Shown: positions 8,484 through 15,496 of the stretch, piece after piece
How the letters are laid out: each line of letters begins with the position of its first letter
Numbering within the stretch: position 1 is the stretch's first letter
From: Ga0077527 sp049433545
GTDB taxonomy: Bacteria > Pseudomonadota > Gammaproteobacteria > Burkholderiales > SG8-41
Direction: 5' to 3'
Assembly (NCBI GenBank): GCA_049433545.1
Contig: JBMTEY010000042.1
Span: 1 to 17,437, forward strand
DNA: 17,437 nt
Notes under the pieces: generated by a model
Told to the model about the DNA's origin: nothing
Database searches by the model: none
Seen by the model: the letters and a program-made list of their open reading frames with translations, nothing else
Made by a program: the position numbers and the translations under genes

Positions 8484-9032
8484 TCACGGCCGCCCCGCGA
8501 TGGCACAAATTCGCTGGATTACAGCAGGCCTGGGGGTTTCCACCGGACCATGCTCATACCCCAGTACCTGCCAGCCCTGATCGAGGATGGCGCGCAATTC
8601 CCCCGGCTGCAGCAGAAAGTCGGGGTTCTTCGGCCGGCCATGGGCCTCGTTGCCCGCGGCAAAGGTCTCGTAGATCAGCACGCCGCCGGGAGCCACCGCC
8701 GCCAGCAATTGCGGCAACAGCGGCCGGTGCAGGTAATTGGTCACCACGACCGCGGCAAACCGCCGCCCTGCGTACGGCCACGGCCCGCCTTCGATGTCCG
8801 CGCACAGCGCGGTGACTCCGGGAACCGCGGCCAGTGCAGCGATGGCCGCGGCGTCGCTGTCGACGGCGTCGACCGGGTGGCCGCGCGCCGCAAAAAAACG
8901 CGCATGACGACCGCTGCCGCTGGCCACGTCGAGCACGGCGCCGCCTGCGGACACCTGCGGCGCCCAGCGCTCCACCCATGCCGAAGGTTGATCCACCGCG
9001 GCGTGTGATGCGGGAGCGGGGTCGGGTTCCAT
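8484..9032 (-). CDS. Class I SAM-dependent methyltransferase, substrate unknown
   Basis: A 182-residue Rossmann-type methyltransferase. Motif I VLDVASGSG is at residues 33-41, the acidic SAM-ribose contact is around D58, and a D-I-E segment follows at 79-81. The central VVVTNYLHRP resembles the TehB/UbiE-like superfamily. The C-terminal part (YETFAAGNEAHGRPKNPDFLLQ in two pieces, 121-142) resembles small methyltransferases annotated only by fold. No substrate-specific motif is recognised, so no gene symbol is given. It has no good Shine-Dalgarno and lies 45 nt downstream of the homospermidine synthase gene on the same strand, so the two may share a transcript. Confidence 0.85.
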   Translation of the reverse strand: MEPDPAPASHAAVDQPSAWVERWAPQVSAGGAVLDVASGSGRHARFFAARGHPVDAVDSDAAAIAALAAVPGVTALCADIEGGPWPYAGRRFAAVVVTNYLHRPLLPQLLAAVAPGGVLIYETFAAGNEAHGRPKNPDFLLQPGELRAILDQGWQVLGYEHGPVETPRPAVIQRICAIAGRP

Positions 9033-9077
9033 GGAAGGCAGACGGCAGACCCGGCGCGGCAGGCGCTGGGCCGCGCC

Positions 9078-10493
9078 TCAGGTCACGCGTACGTTCTTGA
9101 ACTGCCAGGGATCCGAGGTATCCAGATCCTCGGGAAACGGATGATTGCGCCCCTGCAGCGGCGTCCAGTCCGAATAAACACCCACCACCTTGCCCAGGTA
9201 GGGATTGGCGATCTCCAGCACGCGGCGGAAATCCATGTCATCCGGATCGATGATGCCTGCAGCGGGATTTTCCATCGCCCAGATGAGCCCGCCGAGCACC
9301 CCGGCCGCCACCTGCAGGCTGGTCGCATTGTTGTGGGGCGCCAGCTTGCGCGCTTCATGTATGGACAGTTGCGAACCGTACCAGTACGCGCCTTTCTTGT
9401 GGCCCAGCAGCAACGCGCCCAGCTCATCGACACCGTCGGTGATTTCGTCGCGATACAGCCGCCGCTGCTCCTGCCCCACCCAGTTGCGGCCTGCCAGTTC
9501 GTGCACCGAGAGCACGGTGTCGTCGCAGGGATGGTAGGCGTAATGGCAGGTCGGCCGGTACACCACCTTGCCGCCCTCGCGCACCGTCAGGTAATCGGAG
9601 ATCGAAATTGCCTCGCCGTGCGTGATCAGCAGCCCGTGGAACGCGCCCTCGTCGGGCGTCCAGGTGCGCACCTTCACCGAAGCGCCGGGACGGTCGAGAT
9701 AGATCGCCGCCTTGCAGCCGAAATCATGTTCGCGGCCTTCCGGCGGGAAATGTTTTTCGTGGGTGCCCCAGCCGAGTTCGCAGGGCTGAGAACCTTCGCC
9801 GATGAAACCGTCCACCGACCAGGTATTGACGAATTCGCCGCGGCGTTTGCGCGGGGTCGCGACCTGGGTGTCGCGCTCCGCGCAATGGATGCTCTTGATG
9901 CCCAGTTCCATCGCCAGCCGCGCCCATTCCTCCCTGGACTGCGGAATGTCCTTGCGGCCGAGTATGTCGCGCGCGAGATCGACCAGTCCCTGTTTCACCC
10001 AGTGCGAAATCAGGCCCGGATTGGCGCCGTGGGTCGGGATCACCGTCGGCCCGGACGGGAATTTTTTGCGCAGCTCCAGCACTTCCTCGCGCTGCCCGTA
10101 ATTGGAGCGCCGCGACGCCGAAACCGCCTGGTCGGTGTAACCACCCGCCCAGGGCTCTATGCAGGAGTCGGTGTAGAGCACACCCTTCTCGCAGCAGAAT
10201 TCGATCAATGCGGAACTCGCCACATCGACCGACAGATTGATCAGGAAATCGCCGCGCTCGAGCCGCGAACCGAGGACCGCGCGATAATTTTCGCGCGTGA
10301 GGGGGTTTATTTCGTAACGGATGCCGAATGACTCGGCCTCTGCACGGCCGCGTTCGTGGCCGGTGATGATGGAAATGCGCTCCGCCGGCATGTCGATATG
10401 GCGCAGCAGCAACGGCAGGACGCCCTGCGCGACCGAACCGAAACCGATGAAAACGATTTTCCCGTCAAATTTGAAATACTTTTTATCTGCCAT
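9078..10493 (-). CDS. hss: Homospermidine synthase
   Basis: A 471-residue protein close to the roughly 477 residues usual for bacterial homospermidine synthase (saccharopine dehydrogenase-like fold). This enzyme family makes sym-homospermidine from two putrescines in an NAD-dependent reaction. The N-terminal dinucleotide site G17-F-G19-S-V-A-Q-G24 follows KIVFI. Recognisable family segments are TDSCIEPW, PTHGANPGLISHWVKQGL, FVNTWSVDGF and SIHEARKLAPHNNATSLQVA. The ATG at 10493 gives the family N-terminus; its ribosome site is weak. A TATAAA box lies on the same strand about 50 nt upstream (10547-10542). No putrescine-forming decarboxylase is in the window. Confidence 0.9.
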   Translation of the reverse strand: MADKKYFKFDGKIVFIGFGSVAQGVLPLLLRHIDMPAERISIITGHERGRAEAESFGIRYEINPLTRENYRAVLGSRLERGDFLINLSVDVASSALIEFCCEKGVLYTDSCIEPWAGGYTDQAVSASRRSNYGQREEVLELRKKFPSGPTVIPTHGANPGLISHWVKQGLVDLARDILGRKDIPQSREEWARLAMELGIKSIHCAERDTQVATPRKRRGEFVNTWSVDGFIGEGSQPCELGWGTHEKHFPPEGREHDFGCKAAIYLDRPGASVKVRTWTPDEGAFHGLLITHGEAISISDYLTVREGGKVVYRPTCHYAYHPCDDTVLSVHELAGRNWVGQEQRRLYRDEITDGVDELGALLLGHKKGAYWYGSQLSIHEARKLAPHNNATSLQVAAGVLGGLIWAMENPAAGIIDPDDMDFRRVLEIANPYLGKVVGVYSDWTPLQGRNHPFPEDLDTSDPWQFKNVRVT

Positions 10494-10765
10494 TTCATAA
10501 ACTGGTGTTGTCGTTTTTCGGGAACCCGGAGTCTAGCAACTTTTATACCTCGCGCACAGCAAACCGCCATGCCGCGCCGTGCTGAAGAGAGCGCACGGAA
10601 AAATCACCGCAACAACGATCGCTGCTGCGCGCCGGCAATACACACGCGCCACAACTCAAGCGACGTTGATCGGCTTCGGCCGCCGCCCGGCCCGATCCGT
10701 AACAGGCTGTTTTAAAAAATGATTTTGCAGCGCTCCGGCAGGACGTCTACGCCGTTGGCGGACAG

Positions 10766-10785
10766 AAATGAAAGCGTTTGCATTT
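10766..10785. promoter_or_regulatory. LacI/GalR-family operator-like palindrome
   Basis: The 20-bp sequence AAATGAAAGCGTTTGCATTT is a near palindrome centred on CG, with 8 of 10 positions symmetric. Its inner 16 bp (10768-10783) fit every position of the general LacI-family/cre pattern WTGNAARCGNWWNCAW. It overlaps the -35 element of the promoter candidate for the downstream operon, the position expected for a repressor site. No LacI-family gene is in the window, so the regulator would have to be encoded elsewhere. The match is seen in the sequence; its function is inferred. Confidence 0.5.
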
Positions 10786-10806
10786 GGGTCGCGCTTTCTC
10801 TACTCT
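10778..10806 (+). promoter_or_regulatory. Candidate sigma-70 promoter for the Tct operon
   Basis: TTGCAT (10778-10783) and TACTCT (10801-10806) are separated by exactly 17 bp and precede the binding-protein start by about 100 nt. Each hexamer matches the consensus at only about half its positions. The call therefore relies on spacing, position and overlap with the operator-like palindrome. Confidence 0.3.
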
Positions 10807-10907
10807 TGATGGCGCACGCTACCCGGCGACAGACAAGACGGCCACAGGCCGCCGCCGCACAAAACAAACCAACCGCGCGCAACGCTGAACAAACCAAAGG
10901 AGATCGC

Positions 10908-11867
10908 ATGATGACCGCACCGCTACCGAGATCACTGCTTGCAAGCTGCATCGCAATCGCCGGCGCTTTCACCGTGACCGCAACTGCATACGCACAGGAG
11001 AAATATCCGTCGCGCCCGATCGAATTCGTCGTGCCCTGGGGTCCGGGCGGCGGCGCCGACCAGTTGGCGCGCAAGATCGCGCCGGGACTGGAAAAGGCGC
11101 TGGGCGTATCGCTGCCCGTGATCAACGCCGCGGGCGCCACCGGCCAGACCGGGCTCACCAAGATGCTGACCTCGCCCAATGACGGTTATTCCATATCGGT
11201 GTTCATCGCCGACACGCTGGCGCTGCAGATGGGCAAGGCGCCGAAATGGAAAATCACCGACATCACGCCGGCAGCGGTGATGATCCAGCAGCCTTCGGCA
11301 TTTTTCGTCGCCGAGAACAGCCCGCTGAAAACCTGGAAGGATGTCGAGGCCGAGGCGAAAAAACGCCCGCTGAAAGTCGGCGTCACCGGCTTCGGCAGCG
11401 CCGACGACCTGCATGTCATCTACTTCAACGGCAAGGGCCTCAAGCTGCAGTCGGTGCCGTTCCCGAAACCGGCCGAGCGCTACACCTCGGTACTCGGCGG
11501 CCACGCCGACCTGATGTACGAGCAGCTGGGCGACGTCAAAAGCTTCCTCGACGGCAAGCAGATGCGGCCGGTGGTGATCTTCGCCGACAAGCGGTTCCCC
11601 GCCTTCAGCGACGTGCCCACTGGCAAGGAACTCGGCCACGACATCATCATCAGCCAGTTCCGCGCCGTCGTCATGAAAGCCGGCACCGAGGCCTCGCGCG
11701 TCAAGGCGGTTTCCGACGCGCTTGCCAAGGTGGCGACCTCGGACGACTACAAAAAATGGCTGCAGGACCAGTTTGCCCAGTCCGACAGCTTCGTGCCGGC
11801 CTCGGGCGCCGTGGCCTTCATGAAAGGCGAGCTCGACTCGATGCGCAAGTACGCACCGAAGAAATAA
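10908..11867 (+). CDS. Bug/TctC-family periplasmic solute-binding protein
   Basis: A 319-residue extracytoplasmic receptor of the tripartite tricarboxylate transporter (TTT) family. A signal peptide occupies about residues 1-29, with likely cleavage at AYA-QE. The mature protein opens with the family hallmark YPSRPIEFVVPWGPGGGADQ (positions about 33-52), where the glycine-rich loop contacts the ligand carboxylate in characterised Bug proteins. TPAAVMIQQPSAFFV and the closing VPTGKELG region also fit. The strong ribosome site AAGGAG (10897-10902) sets the start at the ATG at 10908 or the adjacent one at 10911. It heads the five-gene set, consistent with its high expression need. Bug proteins bind varied organic acids, so the ligand cannot be read from sequence alone. 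Confidence 0.9.
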   Translation: MMTAPLPRSLLASCIAIAGAFTVTATAYAQEKYPSRPIEFVVPWGPGGGADQLARKIAPGLEKALGVSLPVINAAGATGQTGLTKMLTSPNDGYSISVFIADTLALQMGKAPKWKITDITPAAVMIQQPSAFFVAENSPLKTWKDVEAEAKKRPLKVGVTGFGSADDLHVIYFNGKGLKLQSVPFPKPAERYTSVLGGHADLMYEQLGDVKSFLDGKQMRPVVIFADKRFPAFSDVPTGKELGHDIIISQFRAVVMKAGTEASRVKAVSDALAKVATSDDYKKWLQDQFAQSDSFVPASGAVAFMKGELDSMRKYAPKK

Positions 11868-11882
11868 ACCACAGTCCGCGGT

Positions 11883-11897
11883 GCGCCGCTCCGGCGC
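11883..11897. repeat. GC-rich hairpin between the binding-protein and tctB genes
   Basis: GCGCCG and CGGCGC form a perfect 6-bp stem around CTC in the 60-nt gap after the binding-protein stop. No T-run follows, so it is not a typical terminator. It may stabilise the 3' end of the binding-protein message, as hairpins often do between binding-protein and membrane genes. Confidence 0.35.
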
Positions 11898-11927
11898 CCC
11901 CGGCCTGCGCCTCCTGCCGCACATTCC

Positions 11928-12497
11928 ATGAAACTGCATCGCGACCGCCTGCGCCGCCTCGTGCCCTACGCGCTGGCCGGCGCCCCCGGCGCATTCCTGT
12001 TCCGCACCGCGATGCAGTTCGATTTCCAGCGCCGCGCCGAAACGCTGGGCCCAGACTTCTGGCCGCAGCTGGTCCTCGTGCTGCTGCTGGTCGTCTGCGT
12101 CTGCGAAATCCTGCGCATTGCATTCGCCAACCACCCTGATGCGGCGGGCGGCGTGCTCGAAGACATCGCCGGCGGCACCGGCACCGCAACCGCCGAAGAA
12201 CTTCCGGAACCCGAGCCGCTGCATCCCTGGAAACTGCTCGCCGGCATGGCGGCTACGCTGGGCTACGTGGCGCTGGTCGCCAGCACCGGGTTCGCGCTGA
12301 CCACCGCCGCCTACCTGGCGGCGTTCCTCTACATCGGCGGCTACCGGCGGCACCGGGTGATCGCCGCACTGAGCGTCGGCGGCGCACTGCTGCTGATGTT
12401 CATATTCATGAAACTGGTCTACGTGTCGCTGCCGATCGGCAGCGGACCGTTCGCGCAATTCACGATACTGCTGATGAAACTGATGGGCATCCGCTGA
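11928..12497 (+). CDS. tctB: TctB-family small membrane subunit of the TTT transporter
   Basis: A 189-residue inner-membrane protein with four predicted hydrophobic helices: about residues 10-27, 47-65, 103-125 and 130-175, the last likely comprising two segments. An Ala/Gly/Glu/Pro-rich loop at about 72-100 separates the halves. Conserved features include F-P-x-W-like LGPDFWPQLVLVLL near residue 44 and the terminal LLMKLMGIR. The small subunit is poorly conserved in this family, so size, topology and position directly before tctA carry the call. Its TGA is immediately followed by the tctA ATG with no gap. No clear Shine-Dalgarno precedes its own start. Confidence 0.88.
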   Translation: MKLHRDRLRRLVPYALAGAPGAFLFRTAMQFDFQRRAETLGPDFWPQLVLVLLLVVCVCEILRIAFANHPDAAGGVLEDIAGGTGTATAEELPEPEPLHPWKLLAGMAATLGYVALVASTGFALTTAAYLAAFLYIGGYRRHRVIAALSVGGALLLMFIFMKLVYVSLPIGSGPFAQFTILLMKLMGIR

Positions 12498-14000
12498 ATG
12501 GACGGCACGCTGACACTGCTGATGCACGGTTTCGCGCAGGTCATGCAGCCGGTGAACCTGCTGTTCCTGGTGACCGGCATCGTGCTCGGCCTGCTGGTGG
12601 CGGTGCTGCCCGGCCTGACGCTGGTGATGGGCGTGGTGCTGGCGCTGCCCTTCACCTACGCGATGAACGTGATACCGGCGATCATCCTGCTGACCGCGAT
12701 GTACGTCTCCGGCACCTACGCCGGCGCCTGGACCTCCATCCTGTTCCGCGTCCCCGGCGAACCCATAGACGTGCCGCTGCTGTGGGACGGCTACCCGATG
12801 GCGCGCAAGGGCCAGGCCGCGCAGGCACTGGGCTGGACGCTGATCGCAGCCTTTTTCGGCGGCATGGTCGCCGCCACCACGATGGTGCTGCTGGCGCAGC
12901 CGGTGGCGAAAATCGCGCTGACTTTTTCCTCGCCGGAATATTTCGCGATCATCTTTTTCGGTCTTGCCAGCGTGGTGTCCCTGGGCGGCGGCGCACTCGC
13001 CAATTCGCTGATCAGCCTGTGCGCCGGCCTCCTGCTTGCCACCGTCGGCGTCGACGACACCTACGGCGCGCACCGCTTCACCTTCGGCGTGCCGATACTC
13101 GCCGACGGCATCGACTACCTGGTGGTAATGGTCGGCGCCTACGGCCTCGGTGAAGTGTTCATGCGCCTCGAACAGGGCTTCAGGTCGCCGCAGCTCGACA
13201 GGGTCGGCGACATCCGCACACGGCTGCCGAAAATGAAGGAAGTGCTGGCAATGAGAGCCACCTTCATCCGTGGCGGCATCGCCGGCATCCTGATCGGCAT
13301 CGTGCCCGGCGCCGGCGCCACCGTCGCCTCCTTTTTGTCATACGGCATCGAGGGCCAGTACGGCAAAAACCGCCACAAGATGGGCAGCGGCATTCCCGAA
13401 GGCATAGTCGCGCCGCAGGTGGCGGCGACCGCATCGGTGGGCGGCGCGATCATCCCGCTGGTGACCATGGGCATCCCCGGCAGCGGCGCCACCGCGATCA
13501 TCCTCGGCGCCTTCCTGCTCCACGGCCTGCAGCCCGGCCCGCAGGTGTTCCAGACCTCCAGCCACATCATCTACGCGATGTTCGCCTCGGTGTTCGTCGG
13601 CATCGTCGTGATGTGCGTGATCGGCTATATCGCCACCAAGTACATGGTCAAGGTGCTCGACCTGCCGGAAGTCATCGTCTCCGCCTACGTGGTGATGTGC
13701 TGCCTTCTCGGCGCCTTCGCCGCGCGCAACAGCCTGACCGACGTGTGGATGATGGTGATCTTCGGCATCGTCGGCTGGCTGTTCGAGCGTTTCCGCTTCC
13801 CGATCACGCCCATGGTGCTGGGCGTAATCCTCGGTCCGCTGGCGGAAACCAATTTCATGACCACCATGATCAGCTTCGAAAACGACTGGACGGTGTTCTT
13901 CACCCGCCCCGTCGCTAGCGTCGTCATGTGCATCGCTATAATCACGCTGATCTGGCCGCTGTTCCGCCACCTGCGGCAGCAGCAGCGTGCCAGAAAGTAA
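12498..14000 (+). CDS. tctA: TctA-family large membrane subunit of the TTT transporter
   Basis: A 500-residue polytopic permease with about 11-12 hydrophobic segments. It moves the substrate released by the periplasmic receptor, probably driven by an ion gradient. Family motifs are clear: LPGLTLVMGVVLALPFTY beginning at residue 37, IVPGAGAT at 268-275 and MGIPGSGATA at 324-333, the repeated PGxG signatures of the two internally related halves. The length is typical. The start abuts the tctB stop, and the dehydrogenase gene begins 13 nt after its own stop, so the transporter and the enzymes appear to be one transcription unit. Confidence 0.95.
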   Translation: MDGTLTLLMHGFAQVMQPVNLLFLVTGIVLGLLVAVLPGLTLVMGVVLALPFTYAMNVIPAIILLTAMYVSGTYAGAWTSILFRVPGEPIDVPLLWDGYPMARKGQAAQALGWTLIAAFFGGMVAATTMVLLAQPVAKIALTFSSPEYFAIIFFGLASVVSLGGGALANSLISLCAGLLLATVGVDDTYGAHRFTFGVPILADGIDYLVVMVGAYGLGEVFMRLEQGFRSPQLDRVGDIRTRLPKMKEVLAMRATFIRGGIAGILIGIVPGAGATVASFLSYGIEGQYGKNRHKMGSGIPEGIVAPQVAATASVGGAIIPLVTMGIPGSGATAIILGAFLLHGLQPGPQVFQTSSHIIYAMFASVFVGIVVMCVIGYIATKYMVKVLDLPEVIVSAYVVMCCLLGAFAARNSLTDVWMMVIFGIVGWLFERFRFPITPMVLGVILGPLAETNFMTTMISFENDWTVFFTRPVASVVMCIAIITLIWPLFRHLRQQQRARK

Positions 14001-14013
14001 TCAGGAGCACCTC

Positions 14014-15438
14014 ATGTCCGCCGTTGAATCCCCCGTCAAATCCGCCGCCGCGCAGACCGTCGCCGGACTGGTGGCCCGCGCCCGCAAGGCACAGGCCGCG
14101 ATTGCCGGCTACTCGCAGGCGCAACTCGATGAACTGGTCACCGCCGCCGGCTGGGCGATCATGGAACCGGCGCGCAACCGCGAACTCGCCGAAATCGCGG
14201 TGCGCGACACCGGGCTCGGCACTGTCGCCGACAAGATCAACAAGAACCACCGCAAGACCCTGGGCCTGATGCGCGACCTCAAGGGCGCCATCTCCACCGG
14301 CGTGCTCGCCGAGATCTCCGAGCTGGGCATCACCGAAATCGCGCGCCCGGTCGGCGTCGTCGCCGCCGTGGTGCCGTCGACCAATCCCGGCGCGACACCC
14401 GCCAACAACATCATCAACGCGCTCAAATGCGGTAACGCGGTGATCCTGTCGCCTTCGCCCAAGGGGTTTTCGACCTCGGCGAAACTGATCGAATATATTT
14501 ACGCTGAATTCGACCGCATCGGCGCACCCAAAGACCTGGTGCAGACGCTGCCGCATCCGGTGACCAAGGAATCGAGTCAGGAACTGATGAAGCAGTGCGA
14601 CCTTGTGGTCATCACCGGCTCCCAGGCAAACGTGCGCGCCGGGTATTCCAGCGGCACGCCGGCGCTGGGCGTGGGCGCCGGCAACGTCGCGGTGATCGTC
14701 GACGAGACCGCCGACCTCGAAGATGCCGCACAGAAAATCATGCGTTCGAAGATTTTCGACAACGCCACCAGCTGCTCTTCGGAAAACAGCGTGATCATCC
14801 ACGCCGCGGTGTATGACCGGATGATAGCAGCGCTGACCGGGGTTGGCGGCGCGCTGCTGACCGCGGAAGAAAAATCCGTGCTGCAGCAGGCGATGTTTCC
14901 CGGCGGCAAACTGTCGCCCGCGGTGACCGCGCAATCGGTGAACAAAATCTGCACGGTGGCCGGACTGACACGTACGGAACTGGTCAATGCCAAATGCCTG
15001 ATGGTCGAGGAAACCGGCACCGGCAAATCAGCGCCCTTCTCCGGCGAAAAACTCTCGCCGGTGATGGCGATCTACAAGGCACGTGATTTCGACCACGCCT
15101 TCAACACCCTGCGCGCCATCTACGACTATCAGGGCAACGGCCACTCCTGCGGCATACACACTAAAAATAATCAACAAATTCAAAGGCTTGGAATGGAAAT
15201 GACGGTGTGCCGGGTGATCGTCAACCAGGCCCACGCCATCGCCAACGGCGGCAACTTCGACAATGGCCTGCCGTTCTCGCTGACCATGGGCTGCGGCACC
15301 TGGGGCGGCAACAGCTTCTCCGAAAACCTGAACTACCGGCATTTCATGAACACCACGCGCATCGTGCGCGTGATCCCGCCGCGCGAACCCTCACCGGACG
15401 AGATCTTCGGCGCCTACCGCAAGAAGTACGGCGCCTGA
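14014..15438 (+). CDS. sauS: Acylating aldehyde dehydrogenase, SauS-like (sulfoacetaldehyde dehydrogenase candidate)
   Basis: A 474-residue CoA-dependent aldehyde dehydrogenase of the AdhE-N-terminal/EutE/SauS group, which interconverts an acyl-CoA and its aldehyde with NAD(P)H. The catalytic cysteine is C254 in DNATSCSSENS. The nucleotide-binding region PSTNPGATPANNII (121-134) and SPSPKG (146-151) follow the AdhE pattern. The late signature MGCGTWGGNSFSENL (425-439) is also shared with that group. The ATG at 14014 is preceded by AGGAG (14003-14007); a longer GTG-started reading would overlap tctA and is less likely. In Cupriavidus necator, SauS reduces sulfoacetyl-CoA to sulfoacetaldehyde. 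The class is secure; the sulfonate substrate is inferred from overall resemblance and from the adjacent ligase and transporter. Residues 382-391 (H-T-K-N-N-Q-Q-I-Q) use AT-rich codons unlike the surroundings. Confidence 0.75.
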   Translation: MSAVESPVKSAAAQTVAGLVARARKAQAAIAGYSQAQLDELVTAAGWAIMEPARNRELAEIAVRDTGLGTVADKINKNHRKTLGLMRDLKGAISTGVLAEISELGITEIARPVGVVAAVVPSTNPGATPANNIINALKCGNAVILSPSPKGFSTSAKLIEYIYAEFDRIGAPKDLVQTLPHPVTKESSQELMKQCDLVVITGSQANVRAGYSSGTPALGVGAGNVAVIVDETADLEDAAQKIMRSKIFDNATSCSSENSVIIHAAVYDRMIAALTGVGGALLTAEEKSVLQQAMFPGGKLSPAVTAQSVNKICTVAGLTRTELVNAKCLMVEETGTGKSAPFSGEKLSPVMAIYKARDFDHAFNTLRAIYDYQGNGHSCGIHTKNNQQIQRLGMEMTVCRVIVNQAHAIANGGNFDNGLPFSLTMGCGTWGGNSFSENLNYRHFMNTTRIVRVIPPREPSPDEIFGAYRKKYGA

Positions 15439-15440
15439 CC

Positions 15441-15460
15441 CGCGGCGGCGTCACGCCGCG
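15441..15460. repeat. GC-rich hairpin between the dehydrogenase and ligase genes
   Basis: CGCGGCG (15441-15447) and CGCCGCG (15454-15460) form a perfect 7-bp stem three bases after the dehydrogenase stop. An alternative 6-bp stem with a TCA loop is also possible. No T-run follows. The rest of the 58-nt gap holds three AGCCAC repeats (15463, 15470, 15484) and no good ribosome site for the ligase gene. The hairpin may modulate downstream expression. Confidence 0.35.
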
Positions 15461-15496
15461 CCAGCCACAAGCCACCGTCCACCAGCCACTGTTCAG

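Larger units (their letters stand above)
10494..10907. other. Divergent intergenic region between hss and the Tct operon
   Basis: This 414-nt region separates the divergently transcribed hss and binding-protein genes and contains no credible gene. It holds a TATAAA box oriented towards hss (10547-10542) and separated GATCGG/CCGATC arms (10668-10673 and 10692-10697). It also has an AT-rich stretch around 10710-10727, an operator-like palindrome (10766-10785) and a weak promoter candidate (10778-10806). The binding-protein frame stays open upstream to 10719. That extension is basic and low-complexity, lacks a ribosome site, and would bury the signal peptide. Confidence 0.7.

Noticed and set aside
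10668..10697. GATCGG/CCGATC arms followed by an AT-rich stretch, considered as a rho-independent terminator.
   Set aside because: No plus-strand gene precedes it, the arms are 18 nt apart, and the T-run begins about 14 nt after the stem. It is kept only as part of the intergenic description.
10719..10907. Upstream extension of the binding-protein gene by 63 codons.
   Set aside because: It would place a basic low-complexity stretch before a textbook signal peptide. A strong AAGGAG site directly precedes the ATG at 10908.
10932..13073. A 713-codon open frame on the minus strand opposite the binding-protein, tctB and tctA genes.
   Set aside because: Low-complexity His/Gln/Arg/Gly-rich shadow product, antisense to genes with clear family motifs and a signal peptide.
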